Positions 1 through 11,449 of a stretch of 64,000 bases of DNA are shown here, in pieces (the stretch's first letter is position 1; each line of letters opens with the position of its first letter). Under the pieces are notes generated by a model, which saw only the letters and a list, made by a program, of their open reading frames with translations, searched no databases and had not been told where the DNA came from. This DNA is from Blattamonas nauphoetae (taxonomy: Eukaryota; Preaxostyla; Oxymonadida). The stretch lies in NCBI GenBank assembly GCA_033064195.1, contig JARBJD010000024.1, forward strand, positions 397,504 through 461,503, in the 5' to 3' direction. Made by a program: the position numbers and the translations under genes.

Positions 1-566
1 TTCATTCAAACACAAATACAATCATGAACACAATAATTATCACACAAGAGAAAAAAAGAGAGAAAGATGAGAAGAGAGGAGGTGACAGACAGAGATCAGA
101 CCAAGAAGTGAAGGAAGAAGAGAGCTCACTCGACCACGAACAGGCAGCGATGCTCCACTCACAACCACACCAACAAGACCTGTCACACACACCTGACACC
201 ACCAAACACAGCCAGAAAAAGGAAGAAAGGGAAGAAGTGAGAAGATGTGAATAATAAACGAAGAGATGGTCAGAGCAAGGTTCGGACAATGTGCGGCACA
301 ATTCTTCCAACAATCCACTCGACACCACACACGAACACAGATCACCCACTCTTTGTTCATCTGACGACAAAAAGATGAGAAAGCAGATGACGGCAATGAG
401 TAGAAACAATTGGCAAAGTGGAAGAAACGACGAATGATGACATAATTTGATGATGCATGTCAAACAAACCCGAGAGGACTTGTGATTGGACAGAATGAAC
501 CATTTCCATTTTCGTTTTCTCGTCGCCATTCTTGAACTTGGTGAGACATTCTGTGAAGAATCGCAT
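1..566 (-). CDS. Helical-repeat-like protein, partial (runs off the window)
   Basis: Three coding blocks can be joined on the minus strand: 566-470, 360-260 and from 192 downward. The first intron (469-361) has donor GTTTGT and acceptor GTCGTCAG and is phase 1, rebuilding an Asp codon. The second (259-193) has donor GTTTAT and acceptor GTGTCAG and is phase 0. The protein is rich in Leu, Val and Ser, with short amphipathic helices such as LLEELCRTLSEPCSDHLF, as in ARM/HEAT-type repeats. The block at 566 follows an ATTCAG acceptor, so at least one upstream exon is missing from this model; I could not place it between 567 and 900. The 3' end lies left of the window. No catalytic motif is visible and the function is unknown. 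The splice joins are inference from frame. Confidence 0.5.
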
Positions 567-1195
567 CTGAATTCGAAAGCAAGAATATGCGGAGGAGTGA
601 AAACTTAGTAGAAGGAAAATGATGACATTCGTCCAAAGATGAATGAAAATTGTGAAAGTTTGAGATGATTTTGAATCGTGAATGAGAAGGAACTCGTGAC
701 TAAAAGGAGACAGACTGTGTTTTCAGGGGGTTTGATTCCATTGCGAGAGTCTATGTCATGAGTCCCAGAGAGATCGGTGAGCATTGAAGTTGTAAGATAC
801 AAGTTAAGGGTCGGATGTCAAAAAACACAAAAACTCGAAATCCCTTCAAACGCTCGATTCAACAACTATTTTTTGTCTGGTATTTACCTTTTATAGTGGC
901 GCTCCAGTCAAAACAGACTTTGGAGAGAGAGTACCGAGGATGGCAACAAACTAATGGCATGAGATGACAGGTTGGGCCAAAAGTGGTAAAACGGTGTCAG
1001 CTCCTGAGGATGATGACAGAAGTGCATGATCGAATTATGATTCGGGCCTTCCAGATGGCTGATACTCAGAGCATGGCTCGTTCGTCTGGACACGTTGGAG
1101 ATTTGATGCGCTTCACGACTGGGGATTCAGACGACGAGAGAGTCGAACGCTTCATCGTGGTGGAAGCGTCAGAAGTGATGAGAAGAAATTCCCGT
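567..1195. other. Unassigned stretch between two minus-strand genes
   Basis: Only short broken frames are present. The minus strand has a candidate ATG near 737 followed by about 13 codons, which could be a first exon of the gene at 1-566, but no splice join keeps frame. Nothing else is recognised. Confidence 0.4.
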
Positions 1196-4100
1196 TTAGG
1201 CACTCAGACCACGATAAAAGTCGAAGTCCATCATTCTCCGCTTCTGATCTTCTCGTCGGATTGTGTCAAGGATCATCCCAATCACAGCAACCCCTTTCTC
1301 GTAGTCATCCAAGAATGATGAATTCGACACAGCGAACATGACATGATCCAACAAACCTCGCTCCGCCAACTTAATCCGATCAGCATCAGACAAAACACTG
1401 ACGAGTCGATGGAAGAACTCGAAGGCAGCAGACACGAGTGTAGGAAAGGGAGATCTGAAAAGATGAAGATAGAAAGAACAGACAACAGATATGATGAAAA
1501 CTGTAATGCACCATGGAGTGAGAGAAGGAACTCATGCATCTCTGTGGATGGATGAAAACGAGATGTGACAGACCTGAAAATGCCAAAAATCGCAAGTACA
1601 CCGAAGTTAGAATGAGGCGATGGTTTAGATCGTCTCCTTGTGAAACAATATGGAATGAACTTTCATTGATAAACAGTGATGTGTGAGGGATGACGAGAGA
1701 AACGATGCCAGAGTAGGAGGAGAGAGTTTGGAGGATGCCTCGCTGAGCACTATTCAGAGCAGGAAGATGGCAGATGAGTGGTGAGTCGAAGTGTGCAGGT
1801 ATGTTGAGCCAATGGAGTGACACAACAATATCTCCAACTTTACTCTGCAATCCCATTTCGAACTCCTCCGGATTCGAATCGAAGGGAATCAGTATCTTGA
1901 ACACTTTGCCGAGAGACGAACATGCACCGAAGGGAGAAGTGAAGACACCAAAGCCAGCGACGACGTGGAGAAAATCACGCCGGATGGAGAAATTTTCTCT
2001 GACGAGGTGTGGAGGGGTGAGCAGAGTGTCGATGAGGCGAGGAGGAGGATAGTATGCAAAGAGTGTGTTTATTTCTGTCTGAGTGGCATCCTGTGATGAG
2101 CGATTGGCCATGAACATGAGAATGAGATGGTGAAGAGTGTGTTCATCAAGAGAGAGTTGTGGACATCGAAGAAGAAGAGAGTGGAGTCCGACAAAAGGGG
2201 TGACGAGGAACCGTCTCACACTGCGGACACCCAGAACTGGTGTGTGTCTGAAGAAAGCGATTGGACGATCGCGGAGATACCGTTCGAAGATCAGATCCAT
2301 CGGGATGAAGGATCGTCTGTGTTTGGGGGCGATTGAGGTGTGGTTGAGATAGAAAATCGGATTCACGGATGTAAGTATCCTGTGTGGACTTGAGTGTAAA
2401 TCGATTGTGATGAGTTCTGTGAGTGTTGTATGAAAATCATAGCCGTGAAAGATAGACATGAACGTTGCGAAGACGACGTGTGGAGGAGTGAGATGAAGTG
2501 TGGTTGGGTTGTGGTTGGACCATGGACCTGGATCGTCTGCGAGACGGTCCAAGACGTGATTTTTCTTCTCAAAATGTAGAATAAAGTCGAATCTCCATTG
2601 ATTGGATATTAATGCATTGGCTGAGGAAAAAAGAGCGATGACAAATTGACAAGCTTCACTGAACAAGTCGGAGTGGGACAGGTTAGCTGTCTGAAAACCC
2701 TTAAAATCAAAGTCTTTGAGACACATCTTCGGTTCATTTCGATCTATCGTTCGGGAGGACAACCAAACACGCCACAAATACAGGAGTGCTTTCTGTTCAG
2801 TCTTTGATTTCGCTTGAAACGCATTTCGGAGAGTCCGAAACTGGTCAGCACGAGGATCAAAAAAGGGAAGGAATTTGATGATTTCGATGAAGAGATTGAA
2901 GCAATACGTGCGTGTTCCCTGACTGGAGGTGTTCAGTCCACCGATGAGAGGACCGAGAAAGTTGTCCAGATCATCAATACACTGTATCGACTGCGTTTCT
3001 TGAACAACATGCCTGCATCGAATGAGAGATTGGATCATCTTGATGTCGTCTGGTTCGTCGAACAGTGAGGGGCCGAACCTCTCGTCAAGGCAGACTGGCG
3101 TTTGGAGGTCGGCCGTTATGAGCTCCTGGTCTTGTTCAGGTGAGCTGTAAAACCGGAGTTTCCATGGGTAGGTATTGATTTGTGATTGGGAGAGAAATGA
3201 ATGGAGAACTGAGAGTATCTGATAAGAATGTATTCTGGAGGCCTCTTGTGAGGGGAGCTGATTCAGATGAGGTGGCGGCGGCGATGAGAGGAGTTGGTGG
3301 ACTGAAGAGGAAGAGGAGTGTTGGGATGGGAGATGTATATCAGCCGAGATTGTCGATGAGGAGTGGATGGAGTTGTTGAACAGAAAAGGAAGGCGAGGGT
3401 GTTCAGAATTAAGATCCTCCGACGAGGACTCCGTGTCACGGCTCTCTTCGTTTTTGTGGCGGCATGGCAATGTGTTGATGCTTCGCTTGGAGACCTTCGA
3501 GTGTTCGTCGGAAACAGAGAGATTGGAGGAAGGAAGGATCTGTCTAAGGAGCAATGACCGAAGGACGAAGACACACCAATGTTGTTTCTCCCTTTTCAAC
3601 CATCTCCATCATGGTCACCCATTCTTTCCAGTCGAAATACAGCTTTATCACGACTTCCATCGAATGTTTTTCCTTCACCTGTCGAACAGCATCAAGAAAT
3701 TGATCAGAATGTTCAACTTGATTTCCACACAGAAATGAATTTTGGGTTGGAATAAAAAAGTCTTGAGCAGAAGGTGATTGGATCTCATACACAAAAAGTT
3801 GACCAATGACACCAGGTAACGTGATTCCCATGAGGTGGTGTTGTTCAAGAAACTTATGAATAACGAGTTCAAAATACTGGAAGTGATCTGTTGGAGATGG
3901 GTTTTTGAGAATGAGATCGCCAGAAGCAACGAAATGTTCGACGAGGGCAACCATAATGCGCGAGTAGACAAGTGTCGTTTCTTTGTAGTCAAGTGGAGGA
4001 ATTAGTCGTTTCTGATCAACGAGAGTCCGGTGGGTGTCCAAAAAGAACTTGGAGAGGGTGGAGATGTCTGAAGAAAGAGAACCAGAATTCGATGGTTCAT

Positions 4101-4476
4101 GTGGCGAGAAGGGAAAAGCTGTTCAGATGATGAAAGGAGAAAAGGAGAAAACCGATCATGACTGTAGAGGTAGAGTCAATTCGGATGTTCTCGAAGGTCA
4201 GAGGCGGGGCAGAGGGGTGTTCATTTCGGAACAGTTCCGCTCCAATCACCGCTTCAACAAACCATTCCATCAATCTCTGCAGAAAGTTGAAAATGGGGGA
4301 GAACAACACACAGTCCAAGAAAGATCGTTATCACCTGCCACAAACTCCTGCAGGAAGGATGCGAGTGATGTGTTCGGGATTTCCGAGGAAAGTGCTATCT
4401 CATCGACAAAACTTTCTCCAGATTCGATAGACCCGGAAAAATTTGTTTCCAGTGAGATTGATAGACAATCACTCAT
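1196..4476 (-). CDS. Large helical-repeat-like protein, five exons
   Basis: Exons 4476-4342, 4276-4153, 4067-3601, 3539-1600 and 1454-1196 total 2925 nt, exactly 975 codons (974 residues). Introns are 65, 85, 61 and 145 nt; phases 0, 1, 0 and 2 all keep frame. The first donor (GTGGCA) is the weakest, chosen because the stronger-looking GTGATA nearby gives an immediate stop. The start is ATG at 4476, after a short non-coding leader. The sequence is mostly alpha-helical and Leu-rich, with a Ser/His/Pro-rich low-complexity stretch at about residues 250-330. No signal peptide, membrane segment or enzyme motif is seen. It resembles the ARM/HEAT-like proteins elsewhere in the window in general style only; I find no convincing residue-level match. 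Function unknown. Confidence 0.7.
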
Positions 4477-5019
4477 TCCTGGGGCAAATATTGTCTAGGG
4501 AGAATCTTGATCAGATAGAAAAGGACAGAAAAGCAATATGACTCAAGAGAGAGAATTGAGAGATATAATGATTGATGAAGATAGAAAATTTCAATCAAGA
4601 GTATGGAATCTTGGTCAAAAAAAACTTGATACGAACGAGGATTCACGTAAAGCCTGAATATGGGAGATGACGGGTGTTTAAGACTCAATGTTCAATTCTG
4701 CGATAACAGTCAAGAAGAGACGAGTGAGGAGAACAATCAAAGAATCACAGTCTTCGAGAAGAAATCGCGAAAATACTTTTTTTGGTTCGATCTTGTCGAG
4801 AAGCAACTCTATTCATCGGAAGAACAAGATCATTCTCATTGTTCTCAACTTCTCCAAAATTCAAAAAAGAGATTTGTACCCAGGAACGGAAAAGAGTCGA
4901 TGGTTAATTTCGAATCGTTGAAAACAAGCCGTAAAAGCAGAAAGGGGAGACACTCGAGAAAGACAAGGAGATAACAGAAATCGCTCAAAGAAAGCACTCG
5001 AAACAGAGCAGACAACTGC
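4477..5019. other. Intergenic, nothing recognised
   Basis: AT-rich spacer between the divergent 5' end of the helical-repeat gene and the 3' end of the cathepsin gene. Only short frames without splice support were seen. Confidence 0.5.
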
Positions 5020-6200
5020 TCATTGCACATAACCAGATAAAAACCCAGACTGTTCGCATCCACACTCGTTTGTCCCTCGCCTCATCCGGAAGAAGCCGTT
5101 CTCGCCCCAGTCCTCGCCCCACGAGTTCTGCAGCAGCCAGTACTTCACTCCGTTCTCTTCGCCCCAGCCCATCAGAGTCACAGCGTGGCCGTCGCCCGGT
5201 CGGCCAGTCTTGTATTGGTAGATCCCAGAACGGTACTTCGCGAAGTCGTCGTACACAGTGAAGACGAAATACATTGGACTGAAGGGAATGGAGAAGAGAG
5301 AGAGGTCAGAGAGGCAAGGGAGAGATAATTTTGGGGAAGAAGAGGATGATGTGGCGGAGAGGGGAGTATGCAAACCCGTCGTTCATCAATCCCTCCATCA
5401 CATCGTCCACTGTGTATCTGGCAATGCTCTCATATTTGTGACGGATAATTGTGCTTCCGTTGTCACATTTCGACGGGCACGTTGGAACGCGTCCTGTGTA
5501 CGACTTGTAGCTCATGCAAGCTTCGGTTGTTGCTCCTGTCTCTTCCATGTATATGTGAGGAGTGATCAGACCGCCTCCGCGGCAGCCAGAGTCATACCTG
5601 TCACACGACACCAGATCTTGCGGAGAGAGAATGCCATAATCGTGGCCCTTGATGTTGAATCGGATCGATGCTGCTGTGGTTGTGGCAAAGGCCCAGCATG
5701 ATCCACAGTCCAATTGAGCGCGGACTGGCACTCCGGCTTCGGGCCATCTTTCACGAACATCGAACGATTTGGGGACATTCGATGGAGCTTCCCACGTCAT
5801 TTCTCGACGTTTGATCGCCGGCAGACCACTCATCAGTCGCATCTTTGCTGCGGTCATGACATGTCGAGGATAATCAACTGCAACCCAAGTGGACGTCGGA
5901 TCGCTGTTCACGATGTCCACAATCCGACTGGATGAGATGAGAGTCGCGAGGTAGAGAACAATCACTGCAGAAAACTCGTTAATTTGGAAAGCAACACACT
6001 TTTGAATAATTCCTAATTAGGAGCTTCGAGATTTCCGAATACTATGTCAACCATTTAATCATGGGACTATTCCATTGTCGAAAGTCATCATAACAATGGA
6101 CAAATTGCGGTTTGGAATAGAGAAACCATAGAAATGCCTCCAAAAGGGAGAAAATGAAAGAAGCTATTTCAAAAGAAAAGAACTCACGAACAGAAGGCAT
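5020..6200 (-). CDS. Cathepsin B-like papain-family cysteine protease
   Basis: Exons 6200-6188, 5964-5376 and 5278-5020 give 861 nt (286 residues). The 223-nt first intron (donor GTGAGT, acceptor CTGCAG) joins ATG CCT TCT GTT C to TG, producing MPSVLIVLYLATLISSS, a good signal peptide; without it the main exon has no ATG. The 97-nt second intron (5375-5279) rebuilds NDGPMYFVFTVYDDF, the conserved Gly-Pro segment of cathepsin B. The catalytic Cys is in CGSCWAF, the His in DGHAVTLMGWG and the Asn in NSWG, so the triad is complete. Family members are lysosomal or secreted endopeptidases made as zymogens. The propeptide is short and I see no clear occluding-loop His pair, so it may act as an endopeptidase only, as in Giardia-type cathepsin B. 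The activity assignment is from family knowledge. Confidence 0.92.
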
Positions 6201-6379
6201 TTCTCGCTTGGGAGGCCGAATGATGAGAGTGGGAGGAGGAGGGTGTGAACCAGACGCTTCAAAAGAATCACACAAATGAGATATCAAAGTGAACAGTGCT
6301 TATTAGATCATGGGGTGAGAATGAGAACCCTGTTGAGAGAGAAAAGAATGAGGTAAGTGTGAAGTGGTGTGTTCCAACA

Positions 6380-8383
6380 TTATTCATCCATCTTGACAGC
6401 AATAGTTCCTCCAACCATTTGTGCCTCTCTCACAACTTCAACTGACTCAATCTCAACTGCATCACTCTTTTCGAAGATGTACACAGCGAATTTGAAGGGA
6501 ACTGGGATGTTCGTGAAGAAGACTTGCTGTGTCTGTCCATCTTGCGACATTTTCAGTGTTCTCTTGCCTTCTCGTCCATCTGCCTCCAACACCACTCGCT
6601 GTCCCTTTCTTCCTGACAAACATGCTGATCCCTCGTTTGTCAATTTGTTGTTCTGTATGGCGTATCGGAAATCTTGATGTAATTCCCATCCTGCTCCTCC
6701 CTTCAGATTGGGAAAGTAAAATGTGAGAGCCTTGTTCCTCAGACTGGACGAGATGATCCCAACTGCGAAAGAGTTGTTCGGCCCTGCTCTGATTGTGAAT
6801 GACAGACGAGCTACTGTTGTCCCAAATATAGACGAGAGAAGTGTGGTGTATGACTTCCCTTTTTTTGTAAAAACATTTCCAGAAACTGTCCATTTCGTCG
6901 AATCAACCGGTGCGATTGCTGCTGCTCCAACTTGGGGTGGCGGCTGAGGTTGATGAAACTGTCGTTGCTCCAATCTTTTGACTTGTGCTTGAGCTTCTAT
7001 TCTTACGGATTCCGATTTGGCCAGTTTCTCCTTTATCTTTGTCAGTTCTGCTTCCATTTCGAGTATTTTCTTTATTGCATCTTGGAGTGTTTTTTCGTCG
7101 GCGTCTTTCAGGACCCACAGTGCGGATGTCGTGTTCACAATGCAACGAAACATTCCAAACGAACATAATTGAGTACTCGTCACTCGAGTTTCTGGGTTCT
7201 GAAGAGAAAACAAGAAAATCGCAAATAATGAATAAAAAGCTAAAATGATGAAGTCATGAAGAAAGAAGAGAAATTTGAAGAAACAAACAGGATCCAACAT
7301 TCGCATCAGAAGCGCTCGTTCTTCTCCTCCACAACTCTCGCCAATCATCGACACTTTGAACGACCCAATCTCACGAAACAATCGAGCCGCATTCTGAGAC
7401 TTGAAAGGCGGTTCTCCAAACAGAAGCCAGTGAAGAACAATCCCCAACGCCCACACATCCGATGAGCACGTCGCTTTTCCTGTTTCTGATTCCATTCGTT
7501 CTGGCGACACATACAGTTGAGACATCACCGAACGTGTGCTGCTCACATCTTCCGATTCCGCTGCCCCCAAATCACCTGAAGTCCCAAAAATGTGAAAAGA
7601 AATAAAAGAAGAAGGAAAAGATCAATGAGAGAATGGAAAAAGAAGGTAAGAAAGCAGAGAAAACCAAAATTATGAATGAGAGAAAAGATGCTAATGGTGA
7701 GAAAGACAAACACAGTTTGAAGGCTCCCCCTGCGAAAAGAAGAATATTTTCCAACTTCACATCTCCATGTGCTGTCCGTCCACCCTCCTCACTGTGCATC
7801 ATTGCCAGAGCTGACGCGATATCCACCATCACACGGTAAACAACCTGAAAATCATGAAAAGGTGGACCGGTCACAGAAAGAGACAAAATGGATGGAAACA
7901 ACTCAAATCAGAGAAGAATCACTCAATGATGAGAAGAGAGGGAAAGTATTCATCAACGAACAACAACAAAACAGCGAAGAATCACAAAATAATGAACAAA
8001 CATCGCGAGGCATCAGAGCTTTCCTTGATGTGTAGTCTTTCACAATCTCCGAAAGAGATTGTCCTCCCAGTTCCATCACAATCACTTTCATGTTCCCCAT
8101 CGTTGCAACTTCTTTCAGTTTCACAATTCCTGGATGAGCGAACTTTCGAAGTCGATTAACTTCACGGTCAATCCGTTCTGTGTCTTTCGGTGTCACACAC
8201 GGTATCATCTTCCCCGCATAATGTTCCTGAGTTGAATTTTCTATCATTTCAACAACACTTCCAAAGCCTCCCGAGCTGATTGGTTTCACAAACGAATCTG
8301 GAGAGAGAGAGGAAGACATGGTTCATCATTTGAAGGAAAGAAAATAACATACAGCCATCTGGAACTTCGATCACATTCGTCAT
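6380..8383 (-). CDS. Protein kinase with C-terminal coiled coil and SPRY-like domain
   Basis: Exons 8383-8353, 8297-8002, 7844-7712, 7575-7289 and 7198-6380 total 1566 nt (521 residues). The first intron is 55 nt and joins MTNVIEVPDG to YSFVKPISSGGFGSVV; the others begin GTTTGT. The Gly loop is SSGGFGSVV, the ATP lysine lies in HYAGKMI, the catalytic loop is HGDVKLEN (the Arg of HRD is Gly, so a non-RD kinase), the Mg loop is KLCDLG and the activation segment ends in SPE. Catalytic Lys, Asp and Asp are present, so activity is expected. A coiled coil rich in Glu, Lys and Ala (about residues 290-340) is followed by a roughly 150-residue beta-rich domain starting WTVSGNVFTKKGKSY, resembling SPRY/B30.2 folds. 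This looks like a lineage-specific kinase family; substrate unknown. Confidence 0.88.
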
Positions 8384-8788
8384 TTCGACAGATAATTTCA
8401 ATTGGAGGACTGTTGGATGGCGATCTCCCCACAGTGAACAACATCATCACTTGAACAAGTTCTTTTTCAATCTCTCTTCATTCTGTTATACCATTCTCTT
8501 TGTTTTGTTCAGAAATGCGAAAAAATGATCAAACCGTGGCAGGAAATAAAGAATATCTTTCATCTCGAAACTCTTTCGTCCACGTTCTCCACCAACCACC
8601 CCTCTTCCCACTCCTCTCTTCCTGTCTCCACCCCTTGCTCCATATTCATGTTTGTCTTTTATCTCAGAGTATTTTTCAACATACTTGGTTCCAGTGAAAT
8701 GGGTGTGGTATCCAAAACAGTGGCACCAATAATAACTCTGCAAACGAAAAACGGTGTGTATAAATCATAATTCGGTCCTCATTCGCTT
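8384..8788. other. Intergenic, nothing recognised
   Basis: Spacer between the 5' end of the kinase gene and the 3' end of the small secreted gene. Short overlapping frames only, with no repeats. Confidence 0.5.
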
Positions 8789-9320
8789 CTATCCCACATA
8801 ACGAGCACATCCTGCCGGATTGTTCCATGTCACCAGGTAAGATCCGCTTGTGGAACGCGAAACACGCATCGATTCAACTCGGTTGCACATCAGGTCAATC
8901 TGGAAGACATTTCCACTCGCTGATTGATACACAGAACGCAGGCCAATTGGCGGGGTGAAGAATCCACCTGGCTGAATCATGGTGAACTTGCTGGATTCAA
9001 TGGTTCCCACATTCTCACAGACAGCCTTTCCTTGCGAACTCACAATCGAATATGCATTTGTCGACCATGTGAGATGTTCACATTCAGATGGAAGATGAAC
9101 ATTGCCCATGTAGTTGAAATATAGCGTTTCTTCATTGCTGACACGGAGAGAGTAGGCCGTGCTGTTCGGAGAGAAGAATGAGAAAGTGAGCCTCAAACCC
9201 GTTCTTCAACGTCAGGTGTTCCACGTTGAATTCGTAGTGGTCAAACTTGAAAGCTGAAACGACTGATGTCAGGATGAAAGCGAGCATGTTGAGGTTATTG
9301 ATAGAATTGATCTGACCCAT
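8789..9320 (-). CDS. Small secreted protein, possibly a mannose-6-phosphate receptor homology (MRH)-type lectin
   Basis: Exons 9320-9199 and 9161-8789 give 164 residues. The intron is only 37 nt (GTTTGAGG to CGAACAG), phase 2, and rebuilds LKNGTAYSLRVSNEETLY. Translation may start at 9320 or, more likely, at the second Met (9287), giving MLAFILTSVVSAFKF, a signal peptide. The rest is beta-rich with four Cys. The C-terminal pattern, a Gly then a hydrophobic strand ending DLMCNR, then SYLVTWNNPAGC, resembles the end of MRH domains (strand-Cys, then Y..W....C). If so it would act in the secretory pathway, on glycans. There is no membrane anchor. The domain call rests on pattern only. Confidence 0.6.
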
Positions 9321-9495
9321 TCATAATAAAATCCGATGTTGTGGAATTTCCATATCAATACCACAGACTAAATCAACTTCTATCTCATATGAGTGTGCGA
9401 AGAACCTAAGTTGAGAATCCCTGGTATTTCTCCGAGGAGTGAAAGAGCATCCTTCTCTTGTTTCGGAGGAATTTTCTGATTGATCCAAAAAGTTA

Positions 9496-9831
9496 TGGAA
9501 TGCCCCTGAGCAGGAGACGATGGAGGGCGAGAACGAAGTTGAGAAGGCGGAAAGAGGATACGATGAAATGAATGTGACGATTATTCGGCTCGGCCTAGTC
9601 TTATGGGAAATGGAGACTGAACAGGTTCCGTTCGCGGAGCAGGACGCGGTGACTGCGTCTCGGCAGATCAAGGCTGGTGTGATGCCTCTGATCCACAATT
9701 GGGAGGACGCGGAGTTGGCGAGTCTGGTGTCGGAGTACCTGTCTCTCTCCCCTGACGACCGACCACCGCTGTCTGACGTGAAATATCTGAACCGTTATCG
9801 TTCGAGAACCAATGTGTGTTCCAATAGATGA
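9496..9831 (+). pseudogene. Orphan C-lobe of a protein kinase
   Basis: The reading frame begins at WNAPEQ, an APE-motif equivalent, and continues through the rest of a kinase C-lobe: RLGLVLWEMETEQVPF, then IHNWEDAELASLV and LSLSPDDRPPLSDV, the last being the conserved ..DRP.. helix. No Gly loop, ATP lysine, HRD or DFG motif lies upstream on this strand, and no splice site restores them within 500 bases. It is therefore a truncated remnant. This style of C-lobe seems typical of the intracellular domain of receptor-like beta-helix kinases, a family whose ectodomains occur elsewhere in this window; that link is inference. Confidence 0.65.
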
Positions 9832-9857
9832 TTGATTAAAGTTGACAGATCCTGGCC

Positions 9858-10240
9858 GGGTATGATATCATTCTGAATGAACTCTTCTCGTCGCCCGATC
9901 TCTTCCAGTTTTCGTCACGGCTCGGCGCGCTCGGCCAGAACCTCGTCCCGTTCAGGCTGATGCACTTCTGCTCGCGTATGTTGGAATCGGGGCTGATGAT
10001 GATGCAGCTGACTCTCTCTCCGCCCCGCACAACTCAGCCCACAGTGACCACTCGCCCTCCACCTCCTTCCACGACCAACACCGTCGGGGAGTCTGCCAGT
10101 GAACATCTTGGGCACACAGATGAGAGAGAATGCGCCTCTGCGTATGGCGGAAGCCTGTCAGTTCAACAACCCTTTTGACTATCTTCTGAATGGCGTGAAG
10201 TTTTCGTACAACGCTGTGCAGACAGACAAGAGGCAGTGAT
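9858..10240 (+). pseudogene. Unidentified gene fragment, frame broken
   Basis: Two protein-like blocks lie in different frames. The first (from 9858) includes LNELFSSPDLFQFSSRLGAL and then QNLVPFRLMHF. The second (about 10092-10240) includes QMRENAPLRMAEACQFNNPF and ends at a TGA. No ATG or splice join links them cleanly. The GC content is higher than in the flanks. I do not recognise the family; a faint similarity of NLVPF..MHF to tubulin is too short to trust. Confidence 0.3.
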
Positions 10241-10487
10241 TTTCAATTTGACGATTTTGGTTTTCTGTTCTATACCTTCAGCATTTTCGAGTACTCTTTG
10301 TCGAATTGTGTCTTTCGGAATGGTGATGAACTGTGAATGCAAAAGAGTGGGTGTGATCAGAATCTTCGTTCTCCTTTTGAATGTCGCGCCCTAACAAACA
10401 CTATCCACGCTCTTCGAAACAATCATCTACACTTCCTCGTTTCCTCACTCCTCCTTCAGCTCGGTTTAAATCGCTGGAGGAAACACT

Positions 10488-11366
10488 TTGGATGATGCTG
10501 CCCTGCATAAGGCTGAAATTGTGTTGGAAAAACTATTACCACACTTTCAGAACGGTACGTATATAGGAGGGATGTTCACGAGACTCGTTCCAGGTAGAAA
10601 AGACAGCCCAGACCGTTTCTTTGCAGCGTTTCTGACACTCCTGACAAGTGGGTACAAGTCGATTGTGCATCTCTCGCTGCAACTGCTGGGTGATATCCTC
10701 AAATGCATTACTATGGACAAAACATTCTCGTTGGTCTGTTCTGGCTTCTTTGTTCGTTTGACACCAACGATACCGTGGATTATAGACAACATGACTGCAG
10801 AATCCCATCATCATCTCTTCTCTATCATCCTTTCCAGCATGCTGGGTAAACCACTCCACATTGGAATCTACATTCAAACTCATTCTTTCGACTCGATTCT
10901 GCAGATCCTCTATGAGCAGGTGTTGCAGCCTGCTGGGCCCTACCTCTCGTGGTGCTGTGAGAACAGAAACGCATTAGCAATGGCGTCGCCGAAATCGTTC
11001 AAAGTCGCAGGATTGCTACTCATGCTCCTTCAACTTGGTATGCATCACGAGCCGACTCTGACATTCGCGTTCTCTCTTCATGCTTGTCTCATCTTCACGA
11101 CCAGTCTTCTCTCCTTCGAAGATGATTCTTTAATAAACTTTTCCCTGGAAGGACTAACAGACTGTGCCTATGACTGCAAATATTTGTCTCCCTCTCAACG
11201 GCCACAGTGGAAAGACATTCTGCAGAGGCTGGACGATGAGGGGTTGGCTGACGAACTGGACGTTATCTGCTTTTGGGAGACAAGCCCTTCCTCATATGGC
11301 CCCGCCATTCGGCAGAAACACAGCCGCCATATGAATGATCTGGCGGCAAATGTTCCACGACTTTGA
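10488..11366 (+). CDS. ARM/HEAT-like family protein, paralogue of the gene at 47.4-48.5 kb
   Basis: About 292 codons are open to a TGA at 11366. Residue-level similarity to the protein at 47440-48513 is clear: GNTLDDAALHKAEIVLEKLL matches GNNLDENAASQAYEIL, LQPAGPYLSWCCENRNAL matches LRPIGPFLEFICINRRRI, and LDDEGLADELDVICFWETS matches LCAEGLHDEFELHIRCCD. The protein is helical throughout with no enzyme motif. The 5' end is uncertain: an in-frame TAA lies just upstream at about 10465 and the family's N-terminal segment appears only in another frame, so the copy may be truncated or use an unseen exon. The first ATG in frame is about 85 bases inside (LVPGRKDS region). Confidence 0.55.
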   Translation: MDDAALHKAEIVLEKLLPHFQNGTYIGGMFTRLVPGRKDSPDRFFAAFLTLLTSGYKSIVHLSLQLLGDILKCITMDKTFSLVCSGFFVRLTPTIPWIIDNMTAESHHHLFSIILSSMLGKPLHIGIYIQTHSFDSILQILYEQVLQPAGPYLSWCCENRNALAMASPKSFKVAGLLLMLLQLGMHHEPTLTFAFSLHACLIFTTSLLSFEDDSLINFSLEGLTDCAYDCKYLSPSQRPQWKDILQRLDDEGLADELDVICFWETSPSSYGPAIRQKHSRHMNDLAANVPRL

Positions 11367-11449
11367 TACACCCGTCAAAACCTTGTTCTTTCGAGTGAAT
11401 CCGAAACTCCCCTTATGGAAATCACACCGTCAAAACTACCCTCTTTGGG

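Noticed and set aside
4034-4498. Plus-strand frame of 154 codons
   Set aside because: Antisense to exons 1-3 of the helical-repeat gene, whose splices keep frame; the plus frame shows no motif.
5258-5701. Plus-strand frame of 147 codons opposite the cathepsin gene
   Set aside because: It lies antisense to conserved cathepsin motifs and has no protein-like motif of its own.
9912-10060. Tubulin pseudogene
   Set aside because: Only a few residues (NLVPF, MHF) are reminiscent of tubulin and the neighbouring text does not follow the family.
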